A program made the position numbers and the translations under genes. The notes under the pieces were generated by a model. It saw only the letters and a list, made by a program, of their open reading frames with translations. It was not told the DNA's origin and did no database searches. Below are positions 6,539-16,585 of a stretch of DNA of 39,104 bases, piece after piece. How positions within the stretch are numbered: position 1 is the first letter of the stretch; each line of letters opens with the position of its first letter. This DNA is from Gallionella sp. (lineage in GTDB: Bacteria > Pseudomonadota > Gammaproteobacteria > Burkholderiales > Gallionellaceae): assembly GCA_025350705.1 (NCBI GenBank), contig JANXXH010000066.1, positions 1 to 39,104 of the forward strand, given 5' to 3'.

Positions 6539-7318
6539 TTACTGGACATTTGGCCTCAACTTGAATAAGCGCGCAAAATTTTCAGTAGTGCGCTGCCCTA
6601 CTTCGTCCAGGCTGATGCCGCGCAGCGTGGATATCTCTTCGGCGACATGCTTCACATAAGCCGGTTGATTGAGCTTGCCGCGATGCGGCACAGGAGCCAG
6701 AAAGGGTGCATCAGTTTCGATCAGAATACGCTCAAGCGGCACACGCTGGGCGACTTCCTTGAGTAGTATGGCGTTCTTGAAGGTGACGATGCCGGAAAAG
6801 GAGATGTAAAATCCCATCGCCAATGCGGCCTCGGCCACTTCCCATGTTTCGGTAAAGCAATGCATCACGCCGCTTGCCTCGGCAGCATTTTCTTCAACCA
6901 TGGTGCGCAGGGTATCAGCCGCCGCTTCGCGCGTATGGATGATGAGCGGCTTGCCGCTCTCGCGCGATGCGCGGATATGGTTGCGGAAGCGCGCGCGCTG
7001 CCATTCGAGATCGCCCTTGAGTCGAAAATAATCCAGCCCAGTCTCACCGATGGCAATCACCTTTGAATGCTGCGCCAACTCTACCAAACGTTCGACGCTT
7101 GGCTCCTCAACACCTTCGTAATCTGGATGCACACCCACCGATGCATAAATGTGCGGATGCTCTTCGGCTAGCGCCAGGACTTGTGGAAAATCCGCCAGAT
7201 TGACCGAAACGCATAATGCGCTGACGACTTCGTTTTCGCGCATTTTTTCCAGCACGTTGCTCATGTTCGCCGCAAGCTCGGGGAAATTGATATGACAGTG
7301 GGAATCGACGAACGGCAT
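6539..7318 (-). CDS. tatD: TatD-family metal-dependent hydrolase/DNase
   Basis: The 259-residue product is a TIM-barrel amidohydrolase of the TatD/YcfH family. Metal-binding motifs appear in order: DSHCHINF at the N-terminus, GETGLDYF near residue 92, IIHTREA near 127, HCFTE near 152, and ETDAPFLAP near 203. Family members are 3'-5' exonucleases or deoxyribonucleases. It is the last gene of the cluster, 2 bases after holB, matching the E. coli order holB-ycfH. Its stop codon lies only about 18 bases before the tRNA operon promoter, and no terminator is seen between them. Confidence 0.93.
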   Translation of the reverse strand: MPFVDSHCHINFPELAANMSNVLEKMRENEVVSALCVSVNLADFPQVLALAEEHPHIYASVGVHPDYEGVEEPSVERLVELAQHSKVIAIGETGLDYFRLKGDLEWQRARFRNHIRASRESGKPLIIHTREAAADTLRTMVEENAAEASGVMHCFTETWEVAEAALAMGFYISFSGIVTFKNAILLKEVAQRVPLERILIETDAPFLAPVPHRGKLNQPAYVKHVAEEISTLRGISLDEVGQRTTENFARLFKLRPNVQ

Positions 7319-7320
7319 GA

Positions 7321-8334
7321 TTATTCGAGCATGAGTTGGCGATAAATCAACAACAAAGACTCGAAAAATAATTTAGGATTGAGCGTGTGTTGTGCTTCAC
7401 GCTTCGCTGTTTGCAAATATTTTTGCATACGCGCCAAATTTAACGGTGCGACAGGCTCGACCAGTTTTTTGATGGCAGCTTCTTCGCCAAGGTGATAGCG
7501 CAACTTGCCTGCCATCTTCATCGAACTCAGGTCGTAACACCATTGTTGCAGCCATTGCACGACCAGTACTTGTTCGGTTTTTTGCAATGCCTCGGCCAGC
7601 GCGAATACATCCAGCACAGTCGGTTGACGCACCGCGCGCAACAATTTTTCGCGTTCCTCACTGCCCAGTTGCTCGTCCAGTTGAACTGCTTGCAGTGGCG
7701 CAAAGCCGGAAGCTGCGAGTGCATCTGCGGGATTTTTTACGCCTTGTTCTGCCAGCCAGTGTGTGGCGTTCGCGGCATCGGGAGCCGACAGCGCAAATGA
7801 CAAACAACGGCTCAGAATGGTTGGCAACAATTGCTGTGGTTTGTGCGACACCAGGATGAACAGCAACCCCGGTGGCGGTTCTTCGAGATTTTTCAGCAGG
7901 GCATTAGCGGCATTGGTATTCATCGCCTCGGCGGGATGTATGACCACCACGCGTCTGCCACCCTGATGTGCAGTCATACCGCAAAAATCAGCCAAGCTGC
8001 GTATTTGATCGACGGAGATTTGCTTGCTGGGCTTTTTGCCAGATGCGGACTTGGAATCATCGCTATCATCGCTGTCCAGGTTTAGCACTTCCGGTTGCAG
8101 CAAGCGAAAATCAGGGTGCGACCCTTGCTCGAACCAGTGACACGAAGGACACTTTCCACATGCGAAATCAGATTCACCTGGATGTTGGCACAGAAGACTC
8201 TTGGCAAAATTGATAGCCAATTCTAGCTTGCCGATGCCCTTAGTACCCTTGAACAACAGACCATGTGCCGGACGCTTGCGCAATTCCTGCAAACGCATCC
8301 AGTCACTATTTTGCCACGGATAGATATATTTCAT
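7321..8334 (-). CDS. holB: DNA polymerase III delta-prime subunit
   Basis: The 337-residue product is a clamp-loader AAA+ subunit. It has a degenerate P-loop (GTKGIGKLELA, about residue 30), a zinc-binding segment (CGKCPSC with an earlier Cys, about 50-66), and the sensor motif LSRCLSF near residue 175. It belongs to the gamma complex that loads the sliding clamp. A polar, serine- and aspartate-rich insertion (DSDDSDDSKSASGKK) lies near residue 90. The gene starts 1 base after the tmk stop codon and is 2 bases from tatD, so translational coupling is likely. Confidence 0.93.
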   Translation of the reverse strand: MKYIYPWQNSDWMRLQELRKRPAHGLLFKGTKGIGKLELAINFAKSLLCQHPGESDFACGKCPSCHWFEQGSHPDFRLLQPEVLNLDSDDSDDSKSASGKKPSKQISVDQIRSLADFCGMTAHQGGRRVVVIHPAEAMNTNAANALLKNLEEPPPGLLFILVSHKPQQLLPTILSRCLSFALSAPDAANATHWLAEQGVKNPADALAASGFAPLQAVQLDEQLGSEEREKLLRAVRQPTVLDVFALAEALQKTEQVLVVQWLQQWCYDLSSMKMAGKLRYHLGEEAAIKKLVEPVAPLNLARMQKYLQTAKREAQHTLNPKLFFESLLLIYRQLMLE

Positions 8335-8335
8335 A

Positions 8336-8950
8336 TCAAATAATTACAATAATCTCTTTAAGTTTAAGTTTAACTATATCCGGGGTCTGAGATGCATCGA
8401 TCACGACATATCGCTGCGGGTTTTTTTGCACGCGCCGATGATACCCTGCGCGCACCCGTTCGAAAAAGTCGGACTGTTCTTGCTCGAAGCGATCAAGCGA
8501 AACATTGTTAGCCAACCGCTGTCTTGCAATCTCAACAGGGACATCAAAAATCAGCGTCAAGTCAGGTTGCAAATCAGGATGAACCCATTGTTCAAGTTGG
8601 CTCAATTTATTCCAATCCATGCCTCTGCCCCCGCCCTGATAAGCGAAACTAGCATCGCTGAAACGGTCTGAGATCACCCACTTGCCAGCACGCAGCGCTG
8701 GCTTGATGACTTGCTCGATATGTTCCAGGCGTGCCGCGAACATCAGCATTGCTTCGGTGCCTATGTTCATTGTCTGATTTAACAATATCTCACGCAACTG
8801 CTCGCCAAGTGGCGTGCCACCCGGTTCACGGGTGACTATCACTTCGGGACCGCGTTGCCTCAGCTCATCAGCAAACCATGCCAGATGGGTGCTCTTGCCT
8901 GCGCCGTCTACGCCTTCAAAGGTAATAAATTTATTTGTTTGTGAACTCAT
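8336..8950 (-). CDS. tmk: Thymidylate kinase
   Basis: The 204-residue product phosphorylates dTMP to dTDP. The P-loop is [11 protein letters not shown] near residue 11. The nucleotide-binding [10 protein letters not shown] motif is near residue 41, and the [15 protein letters not shown] stretch near 94 is typical. Length is normal for the family. ATG at 8950 overlaps the mltG stop codon by 4 bases (ATGA), and holB follows after 1 base, so the three are translated as a coupled unit. Confidence 0.96.
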   Translation of the reverse strand: MSSQTNKFITFEGVDGAGKSTHLAWFADELRQRGPEVIVTREPGGTPLGEQLREILLNQTMNIGTEAMLMFAARLEHIEQVIKPALRAGKWVISDRFSDASFAYQGGGRGMDWNKLSQLEQWVHPDLQPDLTLIFDVPVEIARQRLANNVSLDRFEQEQSDFFERVRAGYHRRVQKNPQRYVVIDASQTPDIVKLKLKEIIVII

Positions 8951-9924
8951 CTCTGATATTTGTCTACAGCACGATTATGCGCGTTCAAGCTGCTGGAAAA
9001 TTGCGAGCTGCCATCGCCGCGCGACACAAAATATAAAGCATCGGTCTGCGCAGGATGCAAAGTAGCCTGCAAAGCAGCCACGCCCGGTAAAGAGATCGGC
9101 GTTGGAGTCAGCCCTCGACGCGTATAGGTATTGTATGCGGTATCAGTCCGTAAATCGCGTTTGCGGATGTTGCCCTTATATTTATCGCCCATACCATAAA
9201 TCACGGTCGGATCAGTTTGCAATAACATGCCCTTGCGCAGACGGTTCACAAACACGCCTGCGATCATACTTCGGTCAACCTGAGCGCCAGTTTCCTTCTC
9301 GACGATGGAAGCCAGGATTAGAGCTTGATATGGAGTCTGCAAAGGTAAATCTGGTGCCCGCGCAAGCCACGCTTGCTGCAAATGTTTTTGCATAGTCAGG
9401 TACGCGCGTTTTAATATCACCAGGTCGTTACTACCCGTTGCAAAATAATAAGTATCGGGAAAGAATAATCCCTCAGGAAGATTTTCTGTCGCACCGATGC
9501 GTTGCAATATTTCCGCATCAGTCAAATTCGCAGAGGCATGCGTGATATCAGGGTTGGCATTGAGCGCTTCGCGAAATTGCTTGAACGTCCAGCCCTCGAT
9601 CACGCTCACCTGCCGCTGGCTGACCTCGCCTTTACTGATGATTCTTAGCAGCTCCAGCAATGATACCGGATGCTCCAGCACATAATTTCCCGCCTTGAGC
9701 TGTGTAGCTTGCCCAAGCAGTCGCACCAACATGACGAAAGTCCAGTCTTGTTCAAGCAGGCCGGCCTGATGTAATTCTCGCGCCGTACCTTTCAGACTGC
9801 TGCCCTGCTTCAGGTCGAATACGAAAGGAGTGGCAGGCAAAGATAGCGGTCGCGTTAAATAATACCCCAGCCCCGCAGTGACTAGCATCACTGGCAAAAT
9901 CAGCCGCGTAAATATTTTTTTCAT
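8947..9924 (-). CDS. mltG: Endolytic murein transglycosylase MltG
   Basis: The 325-residue product is an inner-membrane protein with one N-terminal transmembrane segment (about 8-24), followed by a LysM-like subdomain and the YceG catalytic domain. The conserved catalytic Glu lies in [10 protein letters not shown] near residue 212; the following [18 protein letters not shown] block is diagnostic. It cleaves nascent glycan strands and is thought to end peptidoglycan polymerisation. ATGA overlaps couple it with pabC upstream and tmk downstream, as in many proteobacteria. Confidence 0.95.
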   Translation of the reverse strand: MKKIFTRLILPVMLVTAGLGYYLTRPLSLPATPFVFDLKQGSSLKGTARELHQAGLLEQDWTFVMLVRLLGQATQLKAGNYVLEHPVSLLELLRIISKGEVSQRQVSVIEGWTFKQFREALNANPDITHASANLTDAEILQRIGATENLPEGLFFPDTYYFATGSNDLVILKRAYLTMQKHLQQAWLARAPDLPLQTPYQALILASIVEKETGAQVDRSMIAGVFVNRLRKGMLLQTDPTVIYGMGDKYKGNIRKRDLRTDTAYNTYTRRGLTPTPISLPGVAALQATLHPAQTDALYFVSRGDGSSQFSSSLNAHNRAVDKYQR

Positions 9925-10748
9925 CTGACATCCTGTTCGTTAAGATCGTGGCGAATTTGAGTAGCGATAGGGAAATCGCTCCAGTACCGTTGCTCCAGTT
10001 CGCGTATCGGCCACATGCCGATGATACTGTTCACCACAAATAGCTCATCGGCATGCAACACTTCATCAAGTCCAACATCACGCACTTCCAACGCCATGTT
10101 GTGTTGCGCCGCCCACGCGATCACGCGATCACGTTGTACCCCTGCCACGCCGCAACGCGACAGATCTGGGGTAACGAGCTTTCCCCTCGAAACTAAAAAT
10201 AAATTGCTGCGTATCCCCTCGATGACATTACCTTCCGCATCCATCAGCAACTCTTCGGCAATATCCGCATCATTGGATTCAGCCGCCGCCAGCACATTTT
10301 CCAAACGGTTGAGATGCTTGACCCCAGCCAAGCGCGGTTGCTGGCTCAAACGCAATTGACACAGCCGCGCCTTGATTCCAATCGTAGCCCGATCAACCGG
10401 ATAATCAGGCAGCGGGGAAATATCCCAGATATGGGTGGGAGTAGCTTGAGCAGGAGGAGCATAACCGCGAACCCCCAGTCCGTTCATTACTAAACCGCGC
10501 GTGACGATCAGCTTCACCGCCCCATCGGGATACTGCGTGAGCAAATGATCCAGTTCGGTTGTTAGCAATGCACTGTCCAGGCAAGTAATGCCAAGCGCGG
10601 CACAGTCGTGTTGAAGTTTTTGATAGTGCAAAGTCCAGTGCTGAGCCTTGCCATGGAAAGCGCGGAGGGTGCGAAACACCCCATCTCCGTAGAGCAGTCC
10701 GCGATCGCGGATGCTGATCGAATTGCCCTGTTTGCCATTGACCAGCAT
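9921..10748 (-). CDS. pabC: Aminodeoxychorismate lyase
   Basis: The 275-residue product is a fold-type IV PLP enzyme that converts 4-amino-4-deoxychorismate to p-aminobenzoate and pyruvate for folate synthesis. N-terminal RDRGLLYGDGVFRTLR is the family signature. The PLP lysine is in GVKHLNRLENVLA near residue 145, and the phosphate-binding loop in EGIRSNLFLV near 180. It sits between fabF and mltG, as in E. coli. No clear ribosome-binding site precedes ATG 10748; coupling with fabF, 12 bases upstream, is possible. Confidence 0.93.
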   Translation of the reverse strand: MLVNGKQGNSISIRDRGLLYGDGVFRTLRAFHGKAQHWTLHYQKLQHDCAALGITCLDSALLTTELDHLLTQYPDGAVKLIVTRGLVMNGLGVRGYAPPAQATPTHIWDISPLPDYPVDRATIGIKARLCQLRLSQQPRLAGVKHLNRLENVLAAAESNDADIAEELLMDAEGNVIEGIRSNLFLVSRGKLVTPDLSRCGVAGVQRDRVIAWAAQHNMALEVRDVGLDEVLHADELFVVNSIIGMWPIRELEQRYWSDFPIATQIRHDLNEQDVR

Positions 10749-10760
10749 CGTTGTGAGAAT

Positions 10761-11993
10761 CTAAACCTTGCGGAATACTAATGTGCCGTTGGTTCCACCG
10801 AAACCGAAGTTGTTGTTCACGGCGACATCAATCTTCATGTCTCGTGCGACATTCGCGCAATAGTCCAGATCGCACTCGGGGTCTTGCTCGAAAATATTGA
10901 TGGTGGGCGGCGAGATTTGATGATGTACCGCCAATGCGCAGAACACTGACTCTATACCGCCCGCACCGCCCAACAGATGGCCGGTCATCGACTTGGTGGA
11001 ATTCACCACCAGCTTCTTGGCGTAATCGCCAAACGCCAGCTTGATTGCATCTGTTTCGTTCTTGTCGCCCAGCGGGGTCGAGGTACCGTGTGCGTTAACG
11101 TACTGCACATCATTCGGATTCAGTCCCGCGTTACGCAACGCGTTCAACATGCTGCGCTTCGGACCATCGGTGTTCGGTGAGGTTATATGGTACGCGTCGC
11201 CGCTCATGCCATAACCGGCCAGTTCGGCATAAATCCTGGCTCCTCGGGACTTGGCATGTTCATATTCCTCAAGCACCAGCACTCCCGCACCTTCGCCTAT
11301 AACGAAACCATCGCGTTCCTTGTCCCATGGACGGCTGGCCGTAGCCGGATCATCGTTGCGCGTGCTCAGTGCGCGTGCGGAAGAGAATCCGCCCACTGCC
11401 AACGCACAAACTGTCGCTTCAGAACCGCCTGCTATCATCACATCTGCATCGCCATACTCGATGATGCGTGCCGATTCACCGATGCAATGTGTACCGGTGG
11501 TGCAGGCTGAAACCATCGCCAGGTTCGGACCTTTCAAGCCATACATCACTGACATGTTGCCGGAAATCATGTTGATGATGGTGCCCGGGATGAAGAACGG
11601 CGAGATTTTGCGCGGACCTGCGGCGAGGAAATCGTTATGAGTGTCTTCGATCATCGGCAGGCCGCCAATGCCGGAACCGATGTTCACGCCGATACGCTCG
11701 GCGTTCTGCTCGGACACTTCCAGCCCTGAGTCCTTGAACGCCTCCATGCCTGCAACCAGGCCGAAATGGATAAACCTGTCCATGCGGCGAGCATCCTTGG
11801 CGGTAAGAAACTGCGTGACATCGAAATCTTTCACTTCGCCGGCGATCTGCGCTGCCATCGCGCTGGCATCAAAGTGGGTGATTCTGGTAATGCCGGATTT
11901 CCCCGCGACAATGTTCTGCCAGACCGTGGGAATCCCTATACCGACCGGGGAGATAGCTCCCAGCCCGGTAATGACGACTCTACGCTTAGACAA
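10761..11993 (-). CDS. fabF: 3-oxoacyl-ACP synthase II
   Basis: The 410-residue product extends acyl-ACP by condensation with malonyl-ACP. The catalytic Cys is in VSACTTGTH near residue 163, the first His in NAHGTSTPLGD, the Lys-His pair in NSTKSMTGHLLGGAGG, and the glycine-rich end in NNFGFGGTN. I chose TTG at 11993 (LSKRRVVITG) because GGAG lies 5 bases upstream and the length then matches the family; an upstream in-frame ATG at 12041 would add 16 atypical residues. It follows acpP by about 66 bases. Confidence 0.95.
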   Translation of the reverse strand: MSKRRVVITGLGAISPVGIGIPTVWQNIVAGKSGITRITHFDASAMAAQIAGEVKDFDVTQFLTAKDARRMDRFIHFGLVAGMEAFKDSGLEVSEQNAERIGVNIGSGIGGLPMIEDTHNDFLAAGPRKISPFFIPGTIINMISGNMSVMYGLKGPNLAMVSACTTGTHCIGESARIIEYGDADVMIAGGSEATVCALAVGGFSSARALSTRNDDPATASRPWDKERDGFVIGEGAGVLVLEEYEHAKSRGARIYAELAGYGMSGDAYHITSPNTDGPKRSMLNALRNAGLNPNDVQYVNAHGTSTPLGDKNETDAIKLAFGDYAKKLVVNSTKSMTGHLLGGAGGIESVFCALAVHHQISPPTINIFEQDPECDLDYCANVARDMKIDVAVNNNFGFGGTNGTLVFRKV

Positions 11994-12059
11994 AATTACT
12001 CCGCCAAACAGAAAGTATGGAAAAGAAGAAAAAATGGGCAAATGAAATAAGGAAGTGGA

Positions 12060-12293
12060 TTACTTTTGATGCGCCAAGACGTAGTCTATGGCTTGCTGTA
12101 CGGTGGTGATCTTTTCTGCATCTTCGTCCGGAATATCGCATTCGAACTCTTCTTCAAGAGCCATCACCAATTCAACGGTATCCAGAGAATCGGCACCAAG
12201 ATCATTTACAAAAGAAGATTCGTTCTTGACTTCAGATTCGTTTACGCCCAGTTGCTCGGCAACGATCTTTTTAACGCGTTGTTCAATAGACAT
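12060..12293 (-). CDS. acpP: Acyl carrier protein
   Basis: The 77-residue acidic product carries growing acyl chains on 4'-phosphopantetheine. The attachment serine is Ser36 in the [11 protein letters not shown] motif. It has the usual four-helix pattern and length. GGGAG precedes the ATG. It has a possible promoter of its own at 12337-12365, consistent with the high ACP demand of cells, and it precedes fabF. Confidence 0.97.
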   Translation of the reverse strand: MSIEQRVKKIVAEQLGVNESEVKNESSFVNDLGADSLDTVELVMALEEEFECDIPDEDAEKITTVQQAIDYVLAHQK

Positions 12294-12336
12294 CTTTATT
12301 CTCCCACCGTGGATTAAAATTCAAAAAAGCAGCGGC

Positions 12337-12365
12337 ATTGTATCAAATTTGCAAAAAAATCCAAA
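12337..12365 (-). promoter_or_regulatory. Probable acpP promoter
   Basis: TACAAT (12337-12342) forms a good -10 box in the context TTTGATACAATGC. The -35 candidate TTTGGA, 17 bases upstream, is poor. An AT-rich tract lies between them. It would place the start about 40 bases before acpP. Confidence 0.4.
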
Positions 12366-12455
12366 CAACTTGTATTAGGTGCAGCCAAGTTATTTAACTG
12401 GGCTACTGAGCAGATGACATCACCCTATTCCCATAGTTGACCGCAGACTGGAGAA

Positions 12456-12611
12456 TCAGACCGATGTCATCTCTTCAGCAGGCGGCGGAGCCTGGTCATT
12501 TTGCTGCTGCTCGCCCTGAGGTGCGATTTTTCGCTGCCGCTTTTCTTCCTGCTTCTTTTTCTTGGCGATCTCTTTTTGACGCTTTTCAAAAGTGTAATTT
12601 GTTTTGGCCAT
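12456..12611 (-). CDS. Small highly charged basic protein between fabG and acpP
   Basis: ATG at 12609-12611 opens a 51-residue frame ending with TGA at 12456-12458. The product starts MAKTNYTFEKRQKEIAKKKK, continues with further Lys, Arg, Glu and Gln (KQEEKRQRKIAPQ), and ends in a low-complexity QQQNDQAPPPAEE tail. The N-terminus looks like a conserved small-protein family I recall from betaproteobacteria, usually annotated as hypothetical; that recollection needs a search. A GGGA sequence lies about 7 bases upstream and a TATAAT at 12627-12632 could be its own -10 box. It is probably helical and cytoplasmic, and might bind nucleic acid because of its charge. Its position inside the fab cluster is unusual. 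Confidence 0.6.
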   Translation of the reverse strand: MAKTNYTFEKRQKEIAKKKKQEEKRQRKIAPQGEQQQNDQAPPPAEEMTSV

Positions 12612-12800
12612 TTGCGATCCCATTTCATTATAATTTGGTTGAGGCGATCAATGATAGCAGGTATCTTTCCACTATTCACCGACTAATCAAGTACCTATTG
12701 GGTCGGCTTGTTATGCAGCGTGTCACTTCGTAACAATATATTATCTAATCAGATCATTTCTCGTTTCGTTCGACATCATCCACAAGTTTCAACTACCGTA

Positions 12801-13544
12801 CTACTCCATATACATCCCGCCATTCACATGTAGTGTAACACCCGTGATATAAGTTGCGCCCGGGCCCGCCAGAAAAGCCACGGCCGCAGCGATGTCGGCA
12901 GGTTGTCCCAAGCGTTTCAGCGGCACGTGCTCAATCAGTTTGGCACGTTGTTCTTCTCCCAGCGCGTGAGTCATGTCGGTATCGATAAAGCCGGGGGCAA
13001 CGCAGTTCACGGTGATGTTGCGGCTGCCGATTTCCTGGGCGAGTGACTTGGTGAAGCCTATTATGCCCGCCTTGGAAGCGGCGTAGTTGGCCTGTCCGGC
13101 GTTGCCCATACTGCCAACAACTGAAGAGATACTGATGATGCGCCCGCCTCTGGCTTTCATCATCGCGCGCAGCACCGCGCGGCTCAGACGGAATACCGAT
13201 TTGAGATTGGTCGCCAAAACGTCGTCCCACTCTTCGTCGGTCATGCGCGCCAATAGGTTGTCGCGGGTGATGCCGGCATTGTTCACCAGGATCGAAATTT
13301 CGCCGAATTGTTTGCGCAGTTCGCCCAGCACTTGTTCAGTTTGCACTACGTCGTTGACATTCAACGCCATGCCCGCACCCTTGATACCAGCCGAATCCAG
13401 ATAAGCACTGATCGCTTGCGCGCCTTTGTCGCTAGTGGCCGTTCCGATCACAGTTGCGCCCTGCTTGCCAAGTTCAAGCGCGATGGCCTGGCCGATGCCG
13501 CGACTGGCTCCGGTGACGAATGCAATTTGTCCTTGTAATGTCAT
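12801..13544 (-). CDS. fabG: 3-oxoacyl-ACP reductase
   Basis: The 247-residue product is a short-chain dehydrogenase that reduces 3-oxoacyl-ACP with NADPH. The nucleotide-binding motif is TGASRGIGQA near residue 12, NNAG lies near 88, and the catalytic Ser-Tyr-Lys appears as ISSVVGSMG followed by YAASK near 152-156. AGGAAA precedes ATG 13544. fabD ends 11 bases upstream. The 190-base gap to the next downstream gene is larger than elsewhere in the cluster. Confidence 0.96.
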   Translation of the reverse strand: MTLQGQIAFVTGASRGIGQAIALELGKQGATVIGTATSDKGAQAISAYLDSAGIKGAGMALNVNDVVQTEQVLGELRKQFGEISILVNNAGITRDNLLARMTDEEWDDVLATNLKSVFRLSRAVLRAMMKARGGRIISISSVVGSMGNAGQANYAASKAGIIGFTKSLAQEIGSRNITVNCVAPGFIDTDMTHALGEEQRAKLIEHVPLKRLGQPADIAAAVAFLAGPGATYITGVTLHVNGGMYME

Positions 13545-13555
13545 ATTGAAGTTTC

Positions 13556-14488
13556 CTATATGAATGTAGTCAGCGCCAGTTTTAGTGCTGCACCGTCGTT
13601 AAGGGCAGACGCTTGCTGATTGGTATCGATACGTTTGTTTAAGCCTGCCAATATTTTCCCCGGTGCGCATTCAATGTTATGAGTAATGCCCTGTTTGCCG
13701 AATTCCAATATGGTCTCGACCCAGCGCACCGGCAAATACAATTGGCGCACCAGCGCATCTTTGATCAAGGCTTCATCTGCGTAGCTTTTCACATCGGCAT
13801 TGTGCAACACTGGAATGGCAGGAGCCTGCACTGCGACATCAGCCAGATAGTCGCGCAACTGCTCTGCCGCACCCTTCAATAAAATGCAATGCGATGGCAC
13901 GCTCATCGGCAACATGATCGCGCGCTTCGCTCCCTGTGCCTTGGCCAGTTCCATGCCGCGCTCCACTGCCGCGCGATTTCCGGCAATCACCACTTGCCCG
14001 GGAGAATTGTAATTCACAGCCTCCAGCACTTCGCCTTGCGCGCCTTCTACACACACGGCACGCACGACATCGTCATCCAGACCAAGTATCGCCGCTATGC
14101 CGCCTACTCCATCCGGCACAGCCTGTTGCATACATTGCGCACGGTAGCGCACCAGCGGCAGCGCATCGGCAAAGCGCAATGCACCGGCCGCGGTCAAGGC
14201 GGTGTATTCACCCAAACTATGTCCGGCCATCATAGCCGGTTTCGCGCCGTTCTGTGATTGCCAAGCGCGATACACCGCCACACCTGCGGTTAACATAATG
14301 GGCTGGGTGTTCACGGTAAGGTTCAAATCGGCATCGCTGCCTTCCGAGACCAGTTGCCATAAATCTTGCTTCAACACATCCGAGGCTTCGGCAAAAGTAT
14401 TGCGCACTGCGGGAAAATCAGCATAGCCGTTCATCATGCCACGCGATTGCGAACCTTGGCCTGGAAATACGAAAGCAAATTTTTTCAT
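13556..14488 (-). CDS. fabD: Malonyl-CoA:ACP transacylase
   Basis: The 310-residue product loads malonyl groups onto ACP. It begins MKKFAFVFPGQGSQ, the family start; the nucleophilic Ser is in GHSLGEYTAL near residue 90 and the catalytic His in SVPSHC near 200. ATG 14488 was chosen for the match to the family start. An in-frame ATG at 14509 overlaps the fabH stop codon (ATGGTAG) and would add seven residues, so coupled initiation there is also possible. Confidence 0.95.
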   Translation of the reverse strand: MKKFAFVFPGQGSQSRGMMNGYADFPAVRNTFAEASDVLKQDLWQLVSEGSDADLNLTVNTQPIMLTAGVAVYRAWQSQNGAKPAMMAGHSLGEYTALTAAGALRFADALPLVRYRAQCMQQAVPDGVGGIAAILGLDDDVVRAVCVEGAQGEVLEAVNYNSPGQVVIAGNRAAVERGMELAKAQGAKRAIMLPMSVPSHCILLKGAAEQLRDYLADVAVQAPAIPVLHNADVKSYADEALIKDALVRQLYLPVRWVETILEFGKQGITHNIECAPGKILAGLNKRIDTNQQASALNDGAALKLALTTFI

Positions 14489-14502
14489 CGCGACCACCGA
14501 AC

Positions 14503-15474
14503 CTACCATTTAATGAGAACAGCACCCCAGGTAAACCCGCCGCCCACCGCTTCAAGCAGAATATTCTGCCCCGTCTTGATACGGCCATCGCGCACAGCAG
14601 TATCCAATGCCAAAGGAATCGAGGCTGCCGAGGTGTTGCCGTGAGTAGCGACCGTTACGATCACGTTGTCCATACTCAAGCCGAGTTTCTTGGCGGTAGC
14701 TTCCATGATGCGGATATTGGCTTGGTGCGGTACCAGCCACGCGATGTCCGAGCCTTGCAGCTTGTTTGCTGCCAGAATTTCATCGACCACTTCACTCAAG
14801 ACCTTGACGGCGAATTTGAACACACCTTTACCATCCATCTTGATGAAAGGATCGCCTTGCACTTCTCCGTTGCGCACATTACCTTCGGCTTTCAACATGC
14901 CGCGATGGCTGCCATCGGCGTGCAACTTCGCTGCGACGATACCGGGTGTTTCAGATGCACGCAACACTACTGCACCCGCACCATCACCAAACAGTACACA
15001 AGTGCTTCGATCGCTCCAGTCCAATATACGCGACAGCACTTCCGCGCCGACCACCAGCGCAGTCTTGGCCTGCCCCCCGCGTATGTATAAATCAGCTGTA
15101 TTCATTGCATACACAAAACCGCCGCAAACGGCCTGCATATCGAATGCTGCACCACGATTTGTTATGCCGAGCTTGTCTTGCAGGATGCAGGCCGTGCTGG
15201 GGAAAACCTGGTCCGGGGTAGTGGTCGCAACGATCACCAGATCGATCTCATCCACGCTGATACCGGCTGATTCGATGGCACGGAGACTGGCTTGCAGGGC
15301 AAGGTCGCTGGTGAGTTCATTATCTGCTGCGATATGCCGCTCGACGATGCCGCTACGCGACACGATCCAGTCGTGCGAGGTATCGACGATTTTTTCCAGG
15401 TCGAAATTGGTCAGCACTTTGCCGGGCAAATAGCTGCCTGTGCCTATGATCTTTGAATATTTCTGGGAATACAT
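14503..15474 (-). CDS. fabH: 3-oxoacyl-ACP synthase III
   Basis: The 323-residue product starts fatty acid synthesis by condensing acetyl-CoA with malonyl-ACP. The catalytic triad is visible: Cys in [11 protein letters not shown] near residue 115, His in [10 protein letters not shown] near 250, and Asn in [13 protein letters not shown] near 280. Length fits the family. Its start codon shares one base with the plsX stop codon (TGATG), so translation is coupled. Confidence 0.96.
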   Translation of the reverse strand: MYSQKYSKIIGTGSYLPGKVLTNFDLEKIVDTSHDWIVSRSGIVERHIAADNELTSDLALQASLRAIESAGISVDEIDLVIVATTTPDQVFPSTACILQDKLGITNRGAAFDMQAVCGGFVYAMNTADLYIRGGQAKTALVVGAEVLSRILDWSDRSTCVLFGDGAGAVVLRASETPGIVAAKLHADGSHRGMLKAEGNVRNGEVQGDPFIKMDGKGVFKFAVKVLSEVVDEILAANKLQGSDIAWLVPHQANIRIMEATAKKLGLSMDNVIVTVATHGNTSAASIPLALDTAVRDGRIKTGQNILLEAVGGGFTWGAVLIKW

Positions 15475-16511
15475 CAGGCCACTCCTTGCTCAGTATTTTG
15501 ACGCTGGTGGTGCCACCTTTCGATATGCTCGCTGATGTGTTGCAACATGCCGCCCCGAGCTTCTTCAGCGGCGCGCTCAATTGCACAACGAAAGGCAAAA
15601 ACATCAGCCGAACCGTGACTTTTCACTACAATGCCCTTCAAACCCAACAAACTCGCGCCGTTGTAGCGGCGATGATCCAGCCTGTGCTTAAAGGCTTTCA
15701 GCACCCGGATCGATACCAGCGCGGCAAGCTTGGAGAATAAGTTGCGACTATATTCTTCGCGCAAAAAACCACCCATCATTTGTGCGACTCCCTCGGCGGT
15801 TTTCAGCGCGACATTACCGACGAAGCCATCGCACACCACCACGTCGGTAGTACCTTTGAATACGTCGGCACCTTCAACGTTACCGAAGAAATTCAGGTCG
15901 CTGTTTCGTAGCAGTTCTGCAGCCTGCTTGACCACCTCGTTACCCTTGATCTCTTCGCTGCCGATATTCAACAGGCCCACGGTGGGATTAGGCTTATGCT
16001 CCAATGCGGTGACCAGCGTGGAACCCATCAGTGCGAATTGCAACAGATGTTCGGCGCTGCAATCGGTGTTGGCTCCCAGATCCAGCATGCATACCTGACC
16101 GTTTTTGGTTGGCAGATAAGAAGCGATCGCCGGACGATCGATGCCGGGAATGGTTTTCAACACATAGCGTGCCGTTGCCATCAGCGCACCAGTATTTCCG
16201 GCACTGATGCAAGCCAATGCCTCACCGCTCTTGACCAGATTGATGCTGACCCGCATCGAGGAATCTTTTTTACCGCGCAACGCGGATTGCGGCTGCTCGT
16301 CCATGCCCACCACTTCACTGGCTGGATGAATGCGCAGGTGAACGCCGGGCTGTACACCCAGGGTACGCAACTCGCTTTCAATGGCATCGGGGATACCCAC
16401 CAGAATGATGGTATCGTTTGGGAACTGCTTCAGATACTCAATTGCAGCAGGAATGGTGACCGTCGTGCCGTGGTCGCCACCCATCGCATCTATGGTTAAT
16501 GTGACATCCAC
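15474..16511 (-). CDS. plsX: Phosphate acyltransferase PlsX
   Basis: The 345-residue product makes acyl-phosphate from acyl-ACP for phosphatidic acid synthesis. The N-terminus [12 protein letters not shown] is the family signature. Other conserved blocks are [12 protein letters not shown] near residue 105 and [13 protein letters not shown] near 145. It is followed directly by fabH. A terminator-like hairpin lies between it and rpmF upstream. Confidence 0.95.
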   Translation of the reverse strand: MDVTLTIDAMGGDHGTTVTIPAAIEYLKQFPNDTIILVGIPDAIESELRTLGVQPGVHLRIHPASEVVGMDEQPQSALRGKKDSSMRVSINLVKSGEALACISAGNTGALMATARYVLKTIPGIDRPAIASYLPTKNGQVCMLDLGANTDCSAEHLLQFALMGSTLVTALEHKPNPTVGLLNIGSEEIKGNEVVKQAAELLRNSDLNFFGNVEGADVFKGTTDVVVCDGFVGNVALKTAEGVAQMMGGFLREEYSRNLFSKLAALVSIRVLKAFKHRLDHRRYNGASLLGLKGIVVKSHGSADVFAFRCAIERAAEEARGGMLQHISEHIERWHHQRQNTEQGVA

Positions 16512-16533
16512 TAAGCGATCCTTGGCTAAGACT

Positions 16534-16572
16534 AACAGAAAAGAAAACGCAGCCGACCTAATGATCGGCTGC
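16534..16572 (-). terminator. Terminator or attenuator between rpmF and plsX
   Basis: On the minus strand GCAGCCGA and TCGGCTGC pair around an 8-base loop and are followed by GTTTTCTTTTCT. It lies just after the rpmF stop codon and before plsX, so it may reduce expression of the fab genes relative to the ribosomal protein gene. Confidence 0.6.
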
Positions 16573-16585
16573 GCTGCTTGAAGGC

